DNA from: Siansivirga zeaxanthinifaciens CC-SAMT-1
GTDB lineage: Bacteria; Bacteroidota; Bacteroidia; Flavobacteriales; Flavobacteriaceae
DNA length: 64,000 nucleotides
Direction of reading: 5' to 3'
Assembly: GCF_000941055.1 (NCBI RefSeq)
Contig: NZ_CP007202.1
Coordinates: 492,001 to 556,000 of the forward strand
A program made the translations under genes and the position numbers. The notes beneath the pieces are model-generated. The model had not been told where the DNA came from. It did no database searches and saw only the letters and a program-made list of their open reading frames with translations. Positions 55,515 through 64,000 of the stretch are shown piece after piece (within the stretch, counting starts at the first letter, position 1; each line of letters begins with the position of its first letter).

Positions 55515-56267
55515 ATGTTAAAAATTGAAAATTTACACGCACGTGTAGAAGATAAAGCCATCTTAAGAGGCATCAACCTAGAAGTTAAACCAGGTGAAGT
55601 ACACGCTATTATGGGACCAAACGGTTCTGGTAAAAGCACCTTATCATCTGTAATTGCTGGTAAAGAAGAATATGAAGTTACCGATGGTGAAATCATTTTC
55701 GAAAATGAAGATATCGCCGAATTAGCTGCCGAAGAACGCGCACACAAAGGCATCTTTTTATCGTTTCAGTATCCTGTTGAAATTCCTGGAGTATCTGTAA
55801 CCAACTTCATGAAAACAGCAATTAACGAAACACGAAAAGCTAAAGGTCTAGACGAAATGCCGGCTAAAGATATGCTTAAGCTTATCCGTGAAAAATCGGA
55901 ATTATTAGAAATCGATAGAAAATTTTTATCGCGCTCATTAAACGAAGGTTTTTCTGGTGGAGAGAAAAAGCGTAACGAAATTTTCCAAATGGCAATGCTA
56001 GAACCAAAATTAGCTATCCTAGACGAAACCGATTCTGGTTTAGATATCGATGCTCTGCGTATTGTTGCCAATGGCGTTAACAAACTTAAAAGTAAAGACA
56101 ATGCTGTTATTGTAATTACACACTACCAACGTTTGTTAGACTATATCGTGCCTGATTTTGTGCATGTTTTGTATAACGGACGCATTGTTAAATCTGGCGG
56201 AAAAGAACTAGCGCACGAGTTAGAAGAAAAAGGATACGACTGGATTAAAGAAGAAGTAAACGCGTAA
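55515..56267 (+). CDS. sufC: Fe-S cluster assembly ATPase SufC
   Basis: This 250-residue ABC-type ATPase has Walker A GPNGSGKST (residues 34-42), a signature SGGEKKRNE and Walker B LAILDETDSGLDID. It powers structural change in the SufBCD complex. It is soluble with no transmembrane partner, as expected. It lies 64 bases after sufB and 69 before sufD. Confidence 0.97.
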   Translation: MLKIENLHARVEDKAILRGINLEVKPGEVHAIMGPNGSGKSTLSSVIAGKEEYEVTDGEIIFENEDIAELAAEERAHKGIFLSFQYPVEIPGVSVTNFMKTAINETRKAKGLDEMPAKDMLKLIREKSELLEIDRKFLSRSLNEGFSGGEKKRNEIFQMAMLEPKLAILDETDSGLDIDALRIVANGVNKLKSKDNAVIVITHYQRLLDYIVPDFVHVLYNGRIVKSGGKELAHELEEKGYDWIKEEVNA

Positions 56268-56336
56268 ATTAAGTACACAGCTTCAGTCGCAGTTAACATA
56301 AATAAAACTGAGACAGAGACTGAAAACTGAACAACA

Positions 56337-57650
56337 ATGGATTTAAAAGATAAATTAATAACATCATTTTTAGCTTTCGAAGAAGCCGTAGACGTTAATA
56401 CATACGTGCACGATTTAAGAAGTGATGCCATAAAAATATTTGAAGAAAAAGGCTTTCCTTCAAAAAAAGAAGAAGCCTGGAAATACACCTCTTTAAATAG
56501 CGTTTTAAAACAAGATTACAATCTGTTTCCTAAAAAGGAAAACGCCATAGAATACAGCGACGTAAAAAAATATTTTATCCATGATATAGACAGTTATAAA
56601 ATTGTTTTCATCGACGGCAAATATTCGTCACATCTATCAAGAACAACACACGATGGCATGGATATCTGCTTAATGTCGGCAGCATTTTCTAAACCTAAAT
56701 ACCGCTTAATTATTGAAAATTATTTCAATAAAGCAGCTACTAAAGACAGTTTGCCATCTTTAAATACAGCATTCTCTAGCGAGGGGGCTTACATTCATAT
56801 TCCAAAAAATAAAATAGTTGAAAAGCCTATTCAAATTATTTACTTTTCAACAGGAGATGAATCGGCAATCATGTTACAACCACGTAACCTTATTGTGGTC
56901 GACGAGAATTCGCATGTTCAAATTATAGAACGCCACCAAAGCTTGTCAGACAATGCAGTGCTAACCAATAGTGTTACCGAAGTATTTACAGCAAAACGCG
57001 CCATTGTCGATTATTATAAAATACAAAACGACAACGAAAACGCCACCTTGCTAGACAATACCTTTATTAGTCAAAAACAAGAAAGTCATGCATCGGTGCA
57101 CACTTTTGCCTTTGGCGGAAAGCTTATTCGTAACAATTTAAACTTCTACCAAAACGGCGAACGCATCGATTCTACATTAAAAGGTGTAACCATTATTGGC
57201 GACAAACAACATGTAGATCACAACACTTTGGTACATCATATCGAGCCTAATTGCGAAAGCCACCAGGACTATAAAGGTATTTTCACAGATGCTTCAACAG
57301 GCGTTTTTAACGGTAAAATTATTGTCGAAAAAGAAGCTCAAAAAACCAATGCTTTTCAAGCAAACAACAATATTTTATTAAGCGACAAAGCATCCATTAA
57401 CACCAAACCGCAATTAGAAATTTTTGCCGACGATGTAAAATGTTCTCACGGTTGTACCATTGGACAATTAGACGAAAGCGCCATGTTTTACATGCGTTCT
57501 CGAGGCATCCCAGAAAAAGAAGCCAAAGGACTTTTAATGTATGCCTTTAGTAATAACGTATTAAGTTCGGTTAAAATACCAGAAATTAAGCAACGTATTA
57601 CCAAAATAATAGCCAACAAATTAGGTGTAAATATTGGTTTCGATTTGTAA
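56337..57650 (+). CDS. sufD: Fe-S cluster assembly protein SufD
   Basis: This 437-residue SufB paralogue has the helical N-terminus (KKEEAWKYTSLNSVLKQDY) and the beta-helix core with KCSHGCTIGQLDESAMFYMRSRGI near residue 365. It pairs with SufB and SufC. The length is typical. A short repeat-like hairpin separates it from sufS. Confidence 0.95.
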   Translation: MDLKDKLITSFLAFEEAVDVNTYVHDLRSDAIKIFEEKGFPSKKEEAWKYTSLNSVLKQDYNLFPKKENAIEYSDVKKYFIHDIDSYKIVFIDGKYSSHLSRTTHDGMDICLMSAAFSKPKYRLIIENYFNKAATKDSLPSLNTAFSSEGAYIHIPKNKIVEKPIQIIYFSTGDESAIMLQPRNLIVVDENSHVQIIERHQSLSDNAVLTNSVTEVFTAKRAIVDYYKIQNDNENATLLDNTFISQKQESHASVHTFAFGGKLIRNNLNFYQNGERIDSTLKGVTIIGDKQHVDHNTLVHHIEPNCESHQDYKGIFTDASTGVFNGKIIVEKEAQKTNAFQANNNILLSDKASINTKPQLEIFADDVKCSHGCTIGQLDESAMFYMRSRGIPEKEAKGLLMYAFSNNVLSSVKIPEIKQRITKIIANKLGVNIGFDL

Positions 57651-57684
57651 TAAACATCAAGAACTCGAATTATTAATTTTTTAA

Positions 57685-57728
57685 GGAGCTCATCCCGCTT
57701 TCGGCAGTCGCTCTCTGCGAGGAGCTCC
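57685..57728. repeat. REP-like hairpin between sufD and sufS
   Basis: GGAGCTC (57685-57691) and GAGCTCC (57722-57728) bracket an inner stem GCAG (57704-57707)/CTGC (57715-57718). This G+C-rich block in an A+T-rich genome, with CATCCCGCTTTCGG on its left and AATGCCTCAATCGGGGCTAA on its right, resembles an intergenic repeat. It may modulate expression of sufS. Confidence 0.5.
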
Positions 57729-57762
57729 AACAAATGCCTCAATCGGGGCTAAACCATCTGCT

Positions 57763-58977
57763 ATGTTCAATGTAGAAAACATACGAAAAGACTTCCCCAT
57801 ACTTTCACGAAAAGTAAATGGAAAAGACCTCGTGTATTTAGATAATGCAGCAACATCACAAACGCCAAAACAAGTTATCGATGTTATTGTAGATTATTAT
57901 TCAAACTACAACGCCAACATACACCGTGGAGTTCACGCCTTAAGCCAAGAAGCTACAGATAAATACGAACAGGCAAGACATAAAATACAGGCACATTTTA
58001 ATGCCAAACATGCCCACGAAATTATTTTCACCTCTGGTACAACACACAGCATCAATTTAGTTGCAAATGGCTTTACAAGTATTTTAAAACCAGAAGACAA
58101 TATAATTGTATCAGCACTAGAGCATCATAGCAATATCGTGCCATGGCAAATGCTTTGTGAGCGTACCGGCGCCCAGTTAAAAGTCATCCCAATGAACCAA
58201 GCTGGCGAATTAATAATGTCTCAATACGATAACTTGCTCACAGAAAACACCAAGCTTGTTTTTGTAAATCATGTTTCAAATGCCTTAGGCACCATAAACC
58301 CTATAGAATACATTATTGAAAAAGCACACCAAGTTGGCGCCGCAGTTTTAATAGATGGCGCACAATCTACACCTCATATAAAACCAGATGTACAAGCCTT
58401 AAATGTCGATTTTTATGTAGCCTCGGCTCATAAATTGTGTGGACCAACGGGTCAAGGCATGTTATATGGTAAAGAAGATTGGTTAAAAAAATTACCTCCA
58501 TACCAAGGTGGTGGCGAAATGATTGCCGAAGTAACCTTCGAAAAAACAACTTATGCCGATTTACCACATAAATTCGAAGCAGGAACACCCAATATTTGTG
58601 GCGGTATCGCCTTTGGAGCAGCAATAGATTATATGAATAGCATAGGTTTTGAAGCCATAGCAAATTATGAGCACGAACTTTTAGAATATGCTACGGCACA
58701 ATTATTACAAATAGAAGGATTAACCATCTACGGAACTGCCAAAAACAAAACATCGGTAATATCGTTTAATTTAGATGGTATTCACCCCTACGATGTTGGT
58801 ACCATTTTAGATAAATTAGGCATTGCAGTTCGTACAGGGCATCATTGTGCACAACCCATAATGAGTTTTTATAACATTCCCGGAACCGTAAGAGCTTCCT
58901 TTGCTTTTTACAATACCAAAGCCGAAGTTGATGCTTTAGTTTTAGGTATTAAAAAAGCTAAAATGATGCTTTCCTAA
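57763..58977 (+). CDS. sufS: Cysteine desulfurase SufS
   Basis: This 404-residue PLP enzyme supplies sulfur from cysteine. The PLP Lys is in VASAHKLCGPTG (Lys224) and the persulfide-forming Cys in RTGHHCAQPIM (Cys362), the group II (SufS) type that needs SufE. N-terminal motifs NAATSQTPKQV and RGVHALSQEAT are typical. It starts 112 bases after sufD, past a REP-like hairpin. Confidence 0.97.
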   Translation: MFNVENIRKDFPILSRKVNGKDLVYLDNAATSQTPKQVIDVIVDYYSNYNANIHRGVHALSQEATDKYEQARHKIQAHFNAKHAHEIIFTSGTTHSINLVANGFTSILKPEDNIIVSALEHHSNIVPWQMLCERTGAQLKVIPMNQAGELIMSQYDNLLTENTKLVFVNHVSNALGTINPIEYIIEKAHQVGAAVLIDGAQSTPHIKPDVQALNVDFYVASAHKLCGPTGQGMLYGKEDWLKKLPPYQGGGEMIAEVTFEKTTYADLPHKFEAGTPNICGGIAFGAAIDYMNSIGFEAIANYEHELLEYATAQLLQIEGLTIYGTAKNKTSVISFNLDGIHPYDVGTILDKLGIAVRTGHHCAQPIMSFYNIPGTVRASFAFYNTKAEVDALVLGIKKAKMMLS

Positions 58978-59136
58978 AAGCATTTCCGATACTACATCAT
59001 TTAAAAAATTGAATTGTTAAAAAAATAACAGAGATTACATTATTGTTTAGTATTTAACACTTTTTGTTAAAAAAAGTTAAATATTTTCAAAAAAAGATAT
59101 ATCTTAATCCACGACTAATTCAAATTTTTATTAAAA

Positions 59137-60216
59137 ATGAAAAGAATATTTTTAAGCATGGCTGCTTTAGCCTTGATTTTTATTGCCTGTGAAGGCGACA
59201 AAACTGCAGTTAATGAAACATCTCAAGAAGCTGTAGACATGAGCGATTTTTATGTTTACACAGAGGGAAGTGCAGATGTAACTTCAAAATCTACAAAATC
59301 TAAGGAAAAACTTAAAACCTGTTACACCATGGATGTGTTAAACAGACAATTAAGCGAAAATCCAGATTTAGAGAAAAAAATGTATGATATTGAATACCAC
59401 ACCAGAAAATTCATAAACGCTAAAGGTAAACCAGGTGGCGGTACTGGCGGCGGTGGCGGTGGTTCTAATGGAGAAACCGATATTGATGTAACGCCTATAC
59501 AAGATGGCTTAGGAACCATAAACATTCCTGTTTATGTGCACATTGTACTTCCTAATACAGCCGTTGTATCGAATTCACAAATTACATCTCAAATAAATGT
59601 TTTAAATAGCGATTTTAACAGTACAAACACCAATCAATTACCAGCAGCCGCTACAAACTTTATTAATGATGCAACTATAACAGATATTAACTTCACTTTG
59701 GCAGGCACTTTTAGATACGAGGACCCAACAGCCTCTTGGGGTACAAATAATAGTATAAAATCGAAATACCCGCCAATTACACCTCAAACACATTTAAATA
59801 TATGGGTTTGTAATATTGGTGGTGGCATCCTAGGATATGCTCAATTCCCTGGCGGAAACCTTGCTACAGATGGCGTTGTATTATTATACTCCAGTCTTCC
59901 AGGAGGTACTTCTGCACCTTATAACTTGGGACGTACTGCAACACATGAAGTAGGACATTATTTAAACTTACGCCACATTTGGGGAGATGGCAGATGTCGT
60001 CAAGACGATTTCGTTACAGACACTCCAACATCAGACGGAGCTAATTACGGTTGCCCATCGTACCCAACCGTTAATTGTAGTTCAACCGATATGACTATGA
60101 ATTACATGGATTATACGAACGATTCTTGTATGTATATGTTCACCGACGGACAAAGAAATAGAATGCGTGCTATTTTCACTTCAGGTGGCGCCCGTTCGTC
60201 TATGATAGGAAACTAA
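59137..60216 (+). CDS. M43-family (pappalysin/cytophagalysin-like) zinc metalloprotease lipoprotein
   Basis: This 359-residue lipoprotein (lipobox IAC at about residue 18) has a Gly-rich linker (about 97-110) and an M43-type protease domain. The zinc motif is HEVGHYLNLRH (His270, His274 and His280), followed by IWGDGRC and a Met-turn in MNYMDYTNDSCMYMFT. It probably degrades proteins at the cell surface or outside. It lies between sufS and sufE and has no evident role in Fe-S assembly. A strong terminator closes it. Confidence 0.9.
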   Translation: MKRIFLSMAALALIFIACEGDKTAVNETSQEAVDMSDFYVYTEGSADVTSKSTKSKEKLKTCYTMDVLNRQLSENPDLEKKMYDIEYHTRKFINAKGKPGGGTGGGGGGSNGETDIDVTPIQDGLGTINIPVYVHIVLPNTAVVSNSQITSQINVLNSDFNSTNTNQLPAAATNFINDATITDINFTLAGTFRYEDPTASWGTNNSIKSKYPPITPQTHLNIWVCNIGGGILGYAQFPGGNLATDGVVLLYSSLPGGTSAPYNLGRTATHEVGHYLNLRHIWGDGRCRQDDFVTDTPTSDGANYGCPSYPTVNCSSTDMTMNYMDYTNDSCMYMFTDGQRNRMRAIFTSGGARSSMIGN

Positions 60217-60237
60217 TTTTTAAAAATATCAAGTCAT

Positions 60238-60265
60238 AAAAGGCGCCTACTTTGGCGCCTTTTTT
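60238..60265 (+). terminator. Terminator of the M43 protease gene
   Basis: AAAAGGCGCC pairs with GGCGCCTTTT around a short loop, followed by T residues. It lies 22 bases after the stop and would isolate the downstream lipoprotein gene and sufE from read-through. Confidence 0.85.
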
Positions 60266-60292
60266 GTATCATTATATAATAAAAGAAATTTT

Positions 60293-60721
60293 ATGAAAGC
60301 CTATTTAATAGTGATGATGCTTCTGCTTCTAAACAAGGGGTGTTCGCAATCTCAAATAAACCAAGATGCAGTTAGTTTAGAATATTCGGCGATGTCTCGT
60401 GGTAAATTTTTAGAAATTAATATCACTAAAAAAAGTGTTGCTGTTAAAAAAGACCGAAATGCTTCGGTTGTTTCTGCATCTTGTAAAAAAGAAGATTGGG
60501 ACGAACTAATTTCAGAATTAAAAAGCATCGATATCGAGAACATTCCCAATTTAAAAGCGCCTTCAGAAAATAGATTTTTCGATGGTGCAGCTATTGCAAA
60601 TCTAACAGTGCATTATAACGGCAACTCCTACAAAACCAATAGTTTCGACCATGGCAATCCGCCAGAACCTATAGCGAAACTTGTTAAAGTAATGCTATCT
60701 ATTTCAGAAAACATTGAATAG
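60293..60721 (+). CDS. Small hypothetical lipoprotein
   Basis: This 142-residue protein has a lipoprotein-type signal (lipobox-like KGC at about residue 17) and a mainly alpha/beta region with no recognised motif. It starts after the terminator of the protease gene, and the sufE promoter overlaps its stop codon. The function is unknown. It could be a small periplasmic inhibitor or accessory of the preceding protease, but nothing in the sequence shows that. Confidence 0.65.
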   Translation: MKAYLIVMMLLLLNKGCSQSQINQDAVSLEYSAMSRGKFLEINITKKSVAVKKDRNASVVSASCKKEDWDELISELKSIDIENIPNLKAPSENRFFDGAAIANLTVHYNGNSYKTNSFDHGNPPEPIAKLVKVMLSISENIE

Positions 60722-60744
60722 CAACTTATCTTATTGTATTTTTG
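60714..60744 (+). promoter_or_regulatory. Promoter of sufE
   Basis: TTG (60714-60716) and TATTTTTG (60737-60744) are 20 bases apart, and the -33 box lies inside the end of the preceding gene. It would transcribe sufE separately from sufABCDS. Confidence 0.65.
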
Positions 60745-60761
60745 TTTAAAAATTTATAATC

Positions 60762-61184
60762 GTGAGTATTGAAGCTATACAAAATGAAATAATAGACGAA
60801 TTCGCAATGTTTGAAGATTGGGAAGAGCGTTACCAATATATGATAGATTTGGGGAAAGATTTACCCCTTATCGACGACCAATATAAAACCGATAGTAATA
60901 TTATTAAAGGCTGTCAAAGTAAAGTTTGGGTACATGCAGAAATGCAAGACAACAAAATTATATTTACAGCAGACAGCGATGCCATTATTACTAAAGGCAT
61001 TATTGCTATATTAATTCGAGTGTTTTCAAATCAGCATCCAAAAGATATAATTGATGCCGATATGGATTTTATAGACGCTATTGGATTAAAAGAACATTTA
61101 TCTCCTACCCGAGCGAATGGCTTGGTAAGTATGATAAAACAACTTAAAATGTATGCTATAGCATATCAAACCCAGTTAAAATAG
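60762..61184 (+). CDS. sufE: Sulfur acceptor SufE
   Basis: This 140-residue protein takes persulfide from SufS. Its active Cys is Cys51 in IIKGCQSKVWVH, and the N-terminal EIIDEFAMFEDWEERYQYM is typical. The start is a GTG at 60762. The first in-frame ATG is about 14 codons later and would cut the conserved helix. It opens a second suf segment with DUF59 and DUF2480. Confidence 0.94.
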   Translation: MSIEAIQNEIIDEFAMFEDWEERYQYMIDLGKDLPLIDDQYKTDSNIIKGCQSKVWVHAEMQDNKIIFTADSDAIITKGIIAILIRVFSNQHPKDIIDADMDFIDAIGLKEHLSPTRANGLVSMIKQLKMYAIAYQTQLK

Positions 61185-61261
61185 TTTAGTCGTTAAACCG
61201 TTTATTTGTTGATTTATTTCGAATAAACATCTCAACAATCAAACAAAATAAAATTAAAAAA

Positions 61262-61585
61262 ATGAGTGAAGAAATAAATACCACCGATTTAGGTGAAAAA
61301 ATTGTAAACGTTTTAAAAACCATTTACGATCCTGAAATACCTGTAGACATTTACGAATTAGGCCTTATTTACGATGTATTTGTAAATGAAGATTTTGATG
61401 TTAAAGTTTTAATGACGCTAACAACACCAAACTGTCCAGTAGCCGAAACGCTACCAATGGAAGTCGAGGAAAAAATTAAATCGCTTAACGAAGTAAATAG
61501 TGCAGAAGTAGAAATTACTTTCGATCCGCCATGGACTCAAGATTTAATGAGTGAAGAAGCTAAATTAGAACTGGGCATGCTGTAA
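61262..61585 (+). CDS. DUF59/MIP18-family Fe-S assembly protein (SufT-like)
   Basis: This 107-residue protein belongs to the MIP18/DUF59 family, with DPEIPVDIYELGLIYDV and the TTPNCPVAETLPMEVE segment holding the conserved Cys, then FDPPWTQDLMSEEA. Homologues (SufT, PaaD-like) help transfer or mature Fe-S clusters. It sits 77 bases after sufE and 60 before DUF2480, one transcript unit. Confidence 0.9.
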   Translation: MSEEINTTDLGEKIVNVLKTIYDPEIPVDIYELGLIYDVFVNEDFDVKVLMTLTTPNCPVAETLPMEVEEKIKSLNEVNSAEVEITFDPPWTQDLMSEEAKLELGML

Positions 61586-61645
61586 ATGAATTTACAGAAC
61601 CTGTATAATTAAATCTCAAAAACTTAAATCGAAAGATTATTAAAC

Positions 61646-62152
61646 ATGTCAGACGAAATAATAAACCGCGTAGCAAATAGCGCCTTGGTTACACTTAACC
61701 TAGAGGATTATTACCCCAAAGGGCAACGCATCCTTTTTGATATTAAAGATTGGCTTTTTGAGGGTTTTGTTTTGCGTGAAAAAGAATTTAGAAATGAGGT
61801 AGCAACATATAATTGGTCTCAATATCAAGATTGTTATGTTGCTCTTACCTGCAGCACCGATGCTATTATTCCCGGATGGGCCTTCATGCTTATTAGTTTA
61901 CAATTACAGCCTTTTGCAAAAAAAACTATTATAGGAAATCTTGAAGCTTTAGAAACTTCTATTTACCAAGATGTTATAAATAATCTCGATCTCACCGAAT
62001 TCACTGATAAACCTATAATTATTAAAGGGTGCTCTAAAAAACCGGTCCCACAAAACGCCTACATCATGTTAGCTAACAAATTAAAACCTATAGCTAAATC
62101 TATTATGTATGGTGAAGCTTGCTCTTCTGTGCCCTTATATAAGAAAAAATAA
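61646..62152 (+). CDS. DUF2480 family protein
   Basis: This 168-residue protein matches the DUF2480 family, which is common in Bacteroidota next to suf genes. It has conserved Cys in DCYVALTCSTDAI, KGCSKKPVP and EACSSVP that could bind a metal or cluster, though that is inference. It is soluble with no signal peptide. The position after the DUF59 gene supports a role in Fe-S work. Confidence 0.85.
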   Translation: MSDEIINRVANSALVTLNLEDYYPKGQRILFDIKDWLFEGFVLREKEFRNEVATYNWSQYQDCYVALTCSTDAIIPGWAFMLISLQLQPFAKKTIIGNLEALETSIYQDVINNLDLTEFTDKPIIIKGCSKKPVPQNAYIMLANKLKPIAKSIMYGEACSSVPLYKKK

Positions 62153-62242
62153 ACTCCTTCATTTGTGACTTTTCATACGATTTTGAGTCTTACTACGAAA
62201 TTTTAATTCCAAATAGAATGCCCATATTAAATCATAAAAAAA

Positions 62243-62250
62243 TATATTTG
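62243..62250 (+). promoter_or_regulatory. -7 promoter element of the DUF3078 gene
   Basis: TATATTTG lies 22 bases before the start codon and fits TAnnTTTG. No good -33 TTG is apparent. Confidence 0.45.
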
Positions 62251-62272
62251 CATTCTTAAAATTCAAACGACC

Positions 62273-63199
62273 ATGAAAAAAACATTATTCTTAGTATTAT
62301 TATTTTTAGGTGCTATTTCATTAAACGCACAAACAAAAGAAGAACTAGAAGCTAAAAAAGCCGAAAAACAGGCCGAATTAGATGCTGTTAAAGAAGAAGT
62401 AAATGCTTTACAAGCCCAAATTGATGCGCTTCCAGGTTGGAGAAAAGGTGCTTTTGGTGTTATTGGTGGTAGCCTTTCTAACTTTAACAACTGGTATGCT
62501 CAAGGAACTCCAAACAATGCTTCAGGAAATATAGGTTTTACTTTTAATGCTTACGCTAATTTAATTGAAGAGAAATTCTTTTGGAGAAACTCATTATCTA
62601 CTAATTTAACTTGGGTTAAACTAGACGATAAAGACAATCCTAATGATGATGATAGTTTTAAACCAACTACAGATGTTTTTAATATTTCATCTTTATATGG
62701 TAGAAATATAACTAAAACATTGGCTGCATCTGGTTTAGTAGAATACAGAACAACCATTTTAAACAACTTTAACGATCCTGGTTACTTAGATTTTGGTATT
62801 GGTGCTACATGGACTCCTATTGAACATTTAGTGGTTGTGGTGCACCCTTTAAACTACAACTTTGTATTTAGTTCTGGACAAACGATTTTCGAATCGTCTT
62901 TAGGTGCTAAAGTTGTTGCAGATTATACTAGAAAAATTGGAGCCATAAACTTTAAATCAAACTTATCGATGTTTGAAAGCTACAAAAGCAACAACTATTC
63001 TAACTACACTTGGACCAATTCGTTTAGCTACACTCTATGGAAAATGATTGGGGTTGGTTTTGATTTTGGTTTAAGAAACAACAAACAAGAGGCTTTAACC
63101 TATGCTCTAGCTCAAACACCAGCGGCTGCTACAAGTTTTGATGATTTAGATAACAAACTACAAACTTATTATACCATTGGTTTAACTTATAAGTTTTAA
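62273..63199 (+). CDS. DUF3078 family outer-membrane protein
   Basis: This 308-residue protein has a signal peptide ending LNAQ (about 1-19), a short heptad-like coiled coil (about 20-52) and then barrel-like strands, GSLSNFNNWYAQG through to a C-terminal Phe (YTIGLTYKF). It matches the DUF3078 family, an outer-membrane barrel of Bacteroidota with no known function. It has a -7 box of its own and a strong terminator. Confidence 0.88.
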   Translation: MKKTLFLVLLFLGAISLNAQTKEELEAKKAEKQAELDAVKEEVNALQAQIDALPGWRKGAFGVIGGSLSNFNNWYAQGTPNNASGNIGFTFNAYANLIEEKFFWRNSLSTNLTWVKLDDKDNPNDDDSFKPTTDVFNISSLYGRNITKTLAASGLVEYRTTILNNFNDPGYLDFGIGATWTPIEHLVVVVHPLNYNFVFSSGQTIFESSLGAKVVADYTRKIGAINFKSNLSMFESYKSNNYSNYTWTNSFSYTLWKMIGVGFDFGLRNNKQEALTYALAQTPAAATSFDDLDNKLQTYYTIGLTYKF

Positions 63200-63215
63200 G
63201 CAAACTAATACTATT

Positions 63216-63250
63216 AAAAAAGGCGTTTCAACTTGAAACGCCTTTTTTTT
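63216..63250. terminator. Bidirectional terminator between DUF3078 and the PBP gene
   Basis: AAAAAGGCGTTTCA pairs with TGAAACGCCTTTTT around a short loop. The genes on both sides converge on it. Confidence 0.9.
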
Positions 63251-63261
63251 GTTTATAAACT

Positions 63262-64000
63262 TTAGTTCCCTTTAAAGGTTTTTTCCTTCTTTTTGCTTCC
63301 AAAAAGACGTTTTAAAAATCCGTCTCGCTTTTCTGTTTCACAATCTAAATCATTTAAAACTGCATCGGTTGGAGTTTCTAAATGACTTTGTGTAATCGCT
63401 TTAAATTGAGAATCGTTATTTAAACTTTTATAAAATTGAGCAAAAATAGGCAAGGCTGAATTTGCACCTTGACCAATACCCGTTGTTTTAAAACCTATAT
63501 GATGATTATCGTTTCCAACCCAAGTAACCGTTACTAAATGAGGTGTTATTCCAACAAACCAACCATCTTTGTTATTTTGTGTGGTTCCTGTTTTTCCTGC
63601 TATATCATTTTTAAGTCCGTATGTTGAGCGCAATCTCGCAGCCGTTCCGGTATTAACTGTAGACTGCATTATTTGCAACATAACTTGTCTGGTGTAATCA
63701 CTATAATCTTGTTCTTTTGCTACTTCTGGTTTAAAAGTAGCTATTACCTTTCCATTTTTATCTTCAATTTTGGTAATAGCATACGGTTTTACATGTTTAC
63801 TTTCGTTTACAAAACTTGCATACGCACCGGTTAATTCTTGTAAATTTATTTCGGCAACACCTAAAGCTAACGAAGGTTCTTCTGGTAATTCCTTTGTAAT
63901 TCCCATGCGCTTTGCCTGCTCGATTACTTTGAGAATACCTACTTCATTTAAAACTTTTACAGCTATGGTATTAACCGAATTACTTAAGGCTTTTTCTAAA
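63262..64000 (-). CDS. Penicillin-binding protein 1A, C-terminal part (cut by window edge)
   Basis: The minus-strand frame is open to the window edge and keeps the transpeptidase SxN motif (ALSNSVNTIAVKVLNEVG) and the KTG motif (AGKTGTTQNNKDGWF). It belongs to a class A bifunctional PBP that polymerises and crosslinks peptidoglycan. The catalytic SxxK and the glycosyltransferase domain lie outside the window. The Met at 63906 is internal, not a start. About 246 residues are visible. The exact paralogue (1A or 1B type) cannot be settled from this part. Confidence 0.92.
   Translation of the reverse strand, partial: LEKALSNSVNTIAVKVLNEVGILKVIEQAKRMGITKELPEEPSLALGVAEINLQELTGAYASFVNESKHVKPYAITKIEDKNGKVIATFKPEVAKEQDYSDYTRQVMLQIMQSTVNTGTAARLRSTYGLKNDIAGKTGTTQNNKDGWFVGITPHLVTVTWVGNDNHHIGFKTTGIGQGANSALPIFAQFYKSLNNDSQFKAITQSHLETPTDAVLNDLDCETEKRDGFLKRLFGSKKKEKTFKGN

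Noticed and set aside
63262-63906. Complete small protein starting at 63906
   Set aside because: The frame stays open to the window end and includes upstream transpeptidase sequence with an SxN motif, so it is the C-terminus of a larger PBP.

Overview
The window reads as a low-G+C chromosome segment from a member of the Flavobacteriaceae (phylum Bacteroidota), probably a marine gliding type. The evidence is the gldD/gldE gliding genes, a type IX secretion (T9SS) sorting tail, promoters with a TAnnTTTG -7 element, no obvious Shine-Dalgarno sequences, and family types confined to or enriched in Bacteroidota (DUF4301, DUF2480, DUF3078, DUF4199, flavobacterial GGGP synthase). No tRNA, rRNA, CRISPR array, IS element or prophage was found.

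Layout. 1-222: a TPP riboswitch reading leftward to a gene outside the window. 223-4716: a tight minus-strand operon of phosphopantetheinyl transferase, GGGP synthase, PnuC, a NadR-like kinase, DUF4301 and ArfB. 4850-6345: S-adenosylhomocysteinase and an intergenic REP-like block. 6346-8784: a small unknown gene, ribosomal L27 and L21 (L21 has an extra helix-hairpin-helix domain), a DUF4199 membrane protein and a heavy-metal-associated lipoprotein. 8900-12442: mutY-ssb-gldE-gldD. 12583-14838: HU-family protein, a 30-residue basic peptide gene and RNase G. 14981-28440: one giant repetitive surface protein gene with signal peptide, lectin-like cassettes, DUF11-like repeats, HYR repeats and a T9SS tail. 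As written it is broken by one single-base frameshift and one in-frame stop. 28704-33447: a zinc peptidase, a MORN-like protein, an aldo/keto reductase, an OmpA lipoprotein and exonuclease III. 33566-42969: a large outer-membrane beta-barrel protein, then a heavy-metal efflux locus whose RND pump is fused to its outer-membrane channel. 42989-47517: M28 peptidase and the succinate dehydrogenase operon sdhCAB. 47778-53437: aminopeptidase P, aspartokinase with a divergent ACT-domain gene, an alpha/beta hydrolase, a frameshifted small CxxC gene and thiL. 53663-63199: the SUF Fe-S assembly cluster (sufA, B, C, D, S, then sufE, a DUF59 gene and DUF2480), interrupted by an M43 metalloprotease gene and a small lipoprotein gene and followed by DUF3078. 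63262-64000: the 3' part of a class A penicillin-binding protein.

Most genes are housekeeping. The observations most worth follow-up are the broken ~13.5 kb surface-protein gene and its recently duplicated repeats, the DUF4301 protein whose motifs look like a UDP-sugar pyrophosphorylase, the RND-TolC fusion that keeps an internal signal peptide, the frameshifted CxxC gene beside thiL, and the genes inserted in the suf cluster. I did not find a clear, wholly new multi-gene system.
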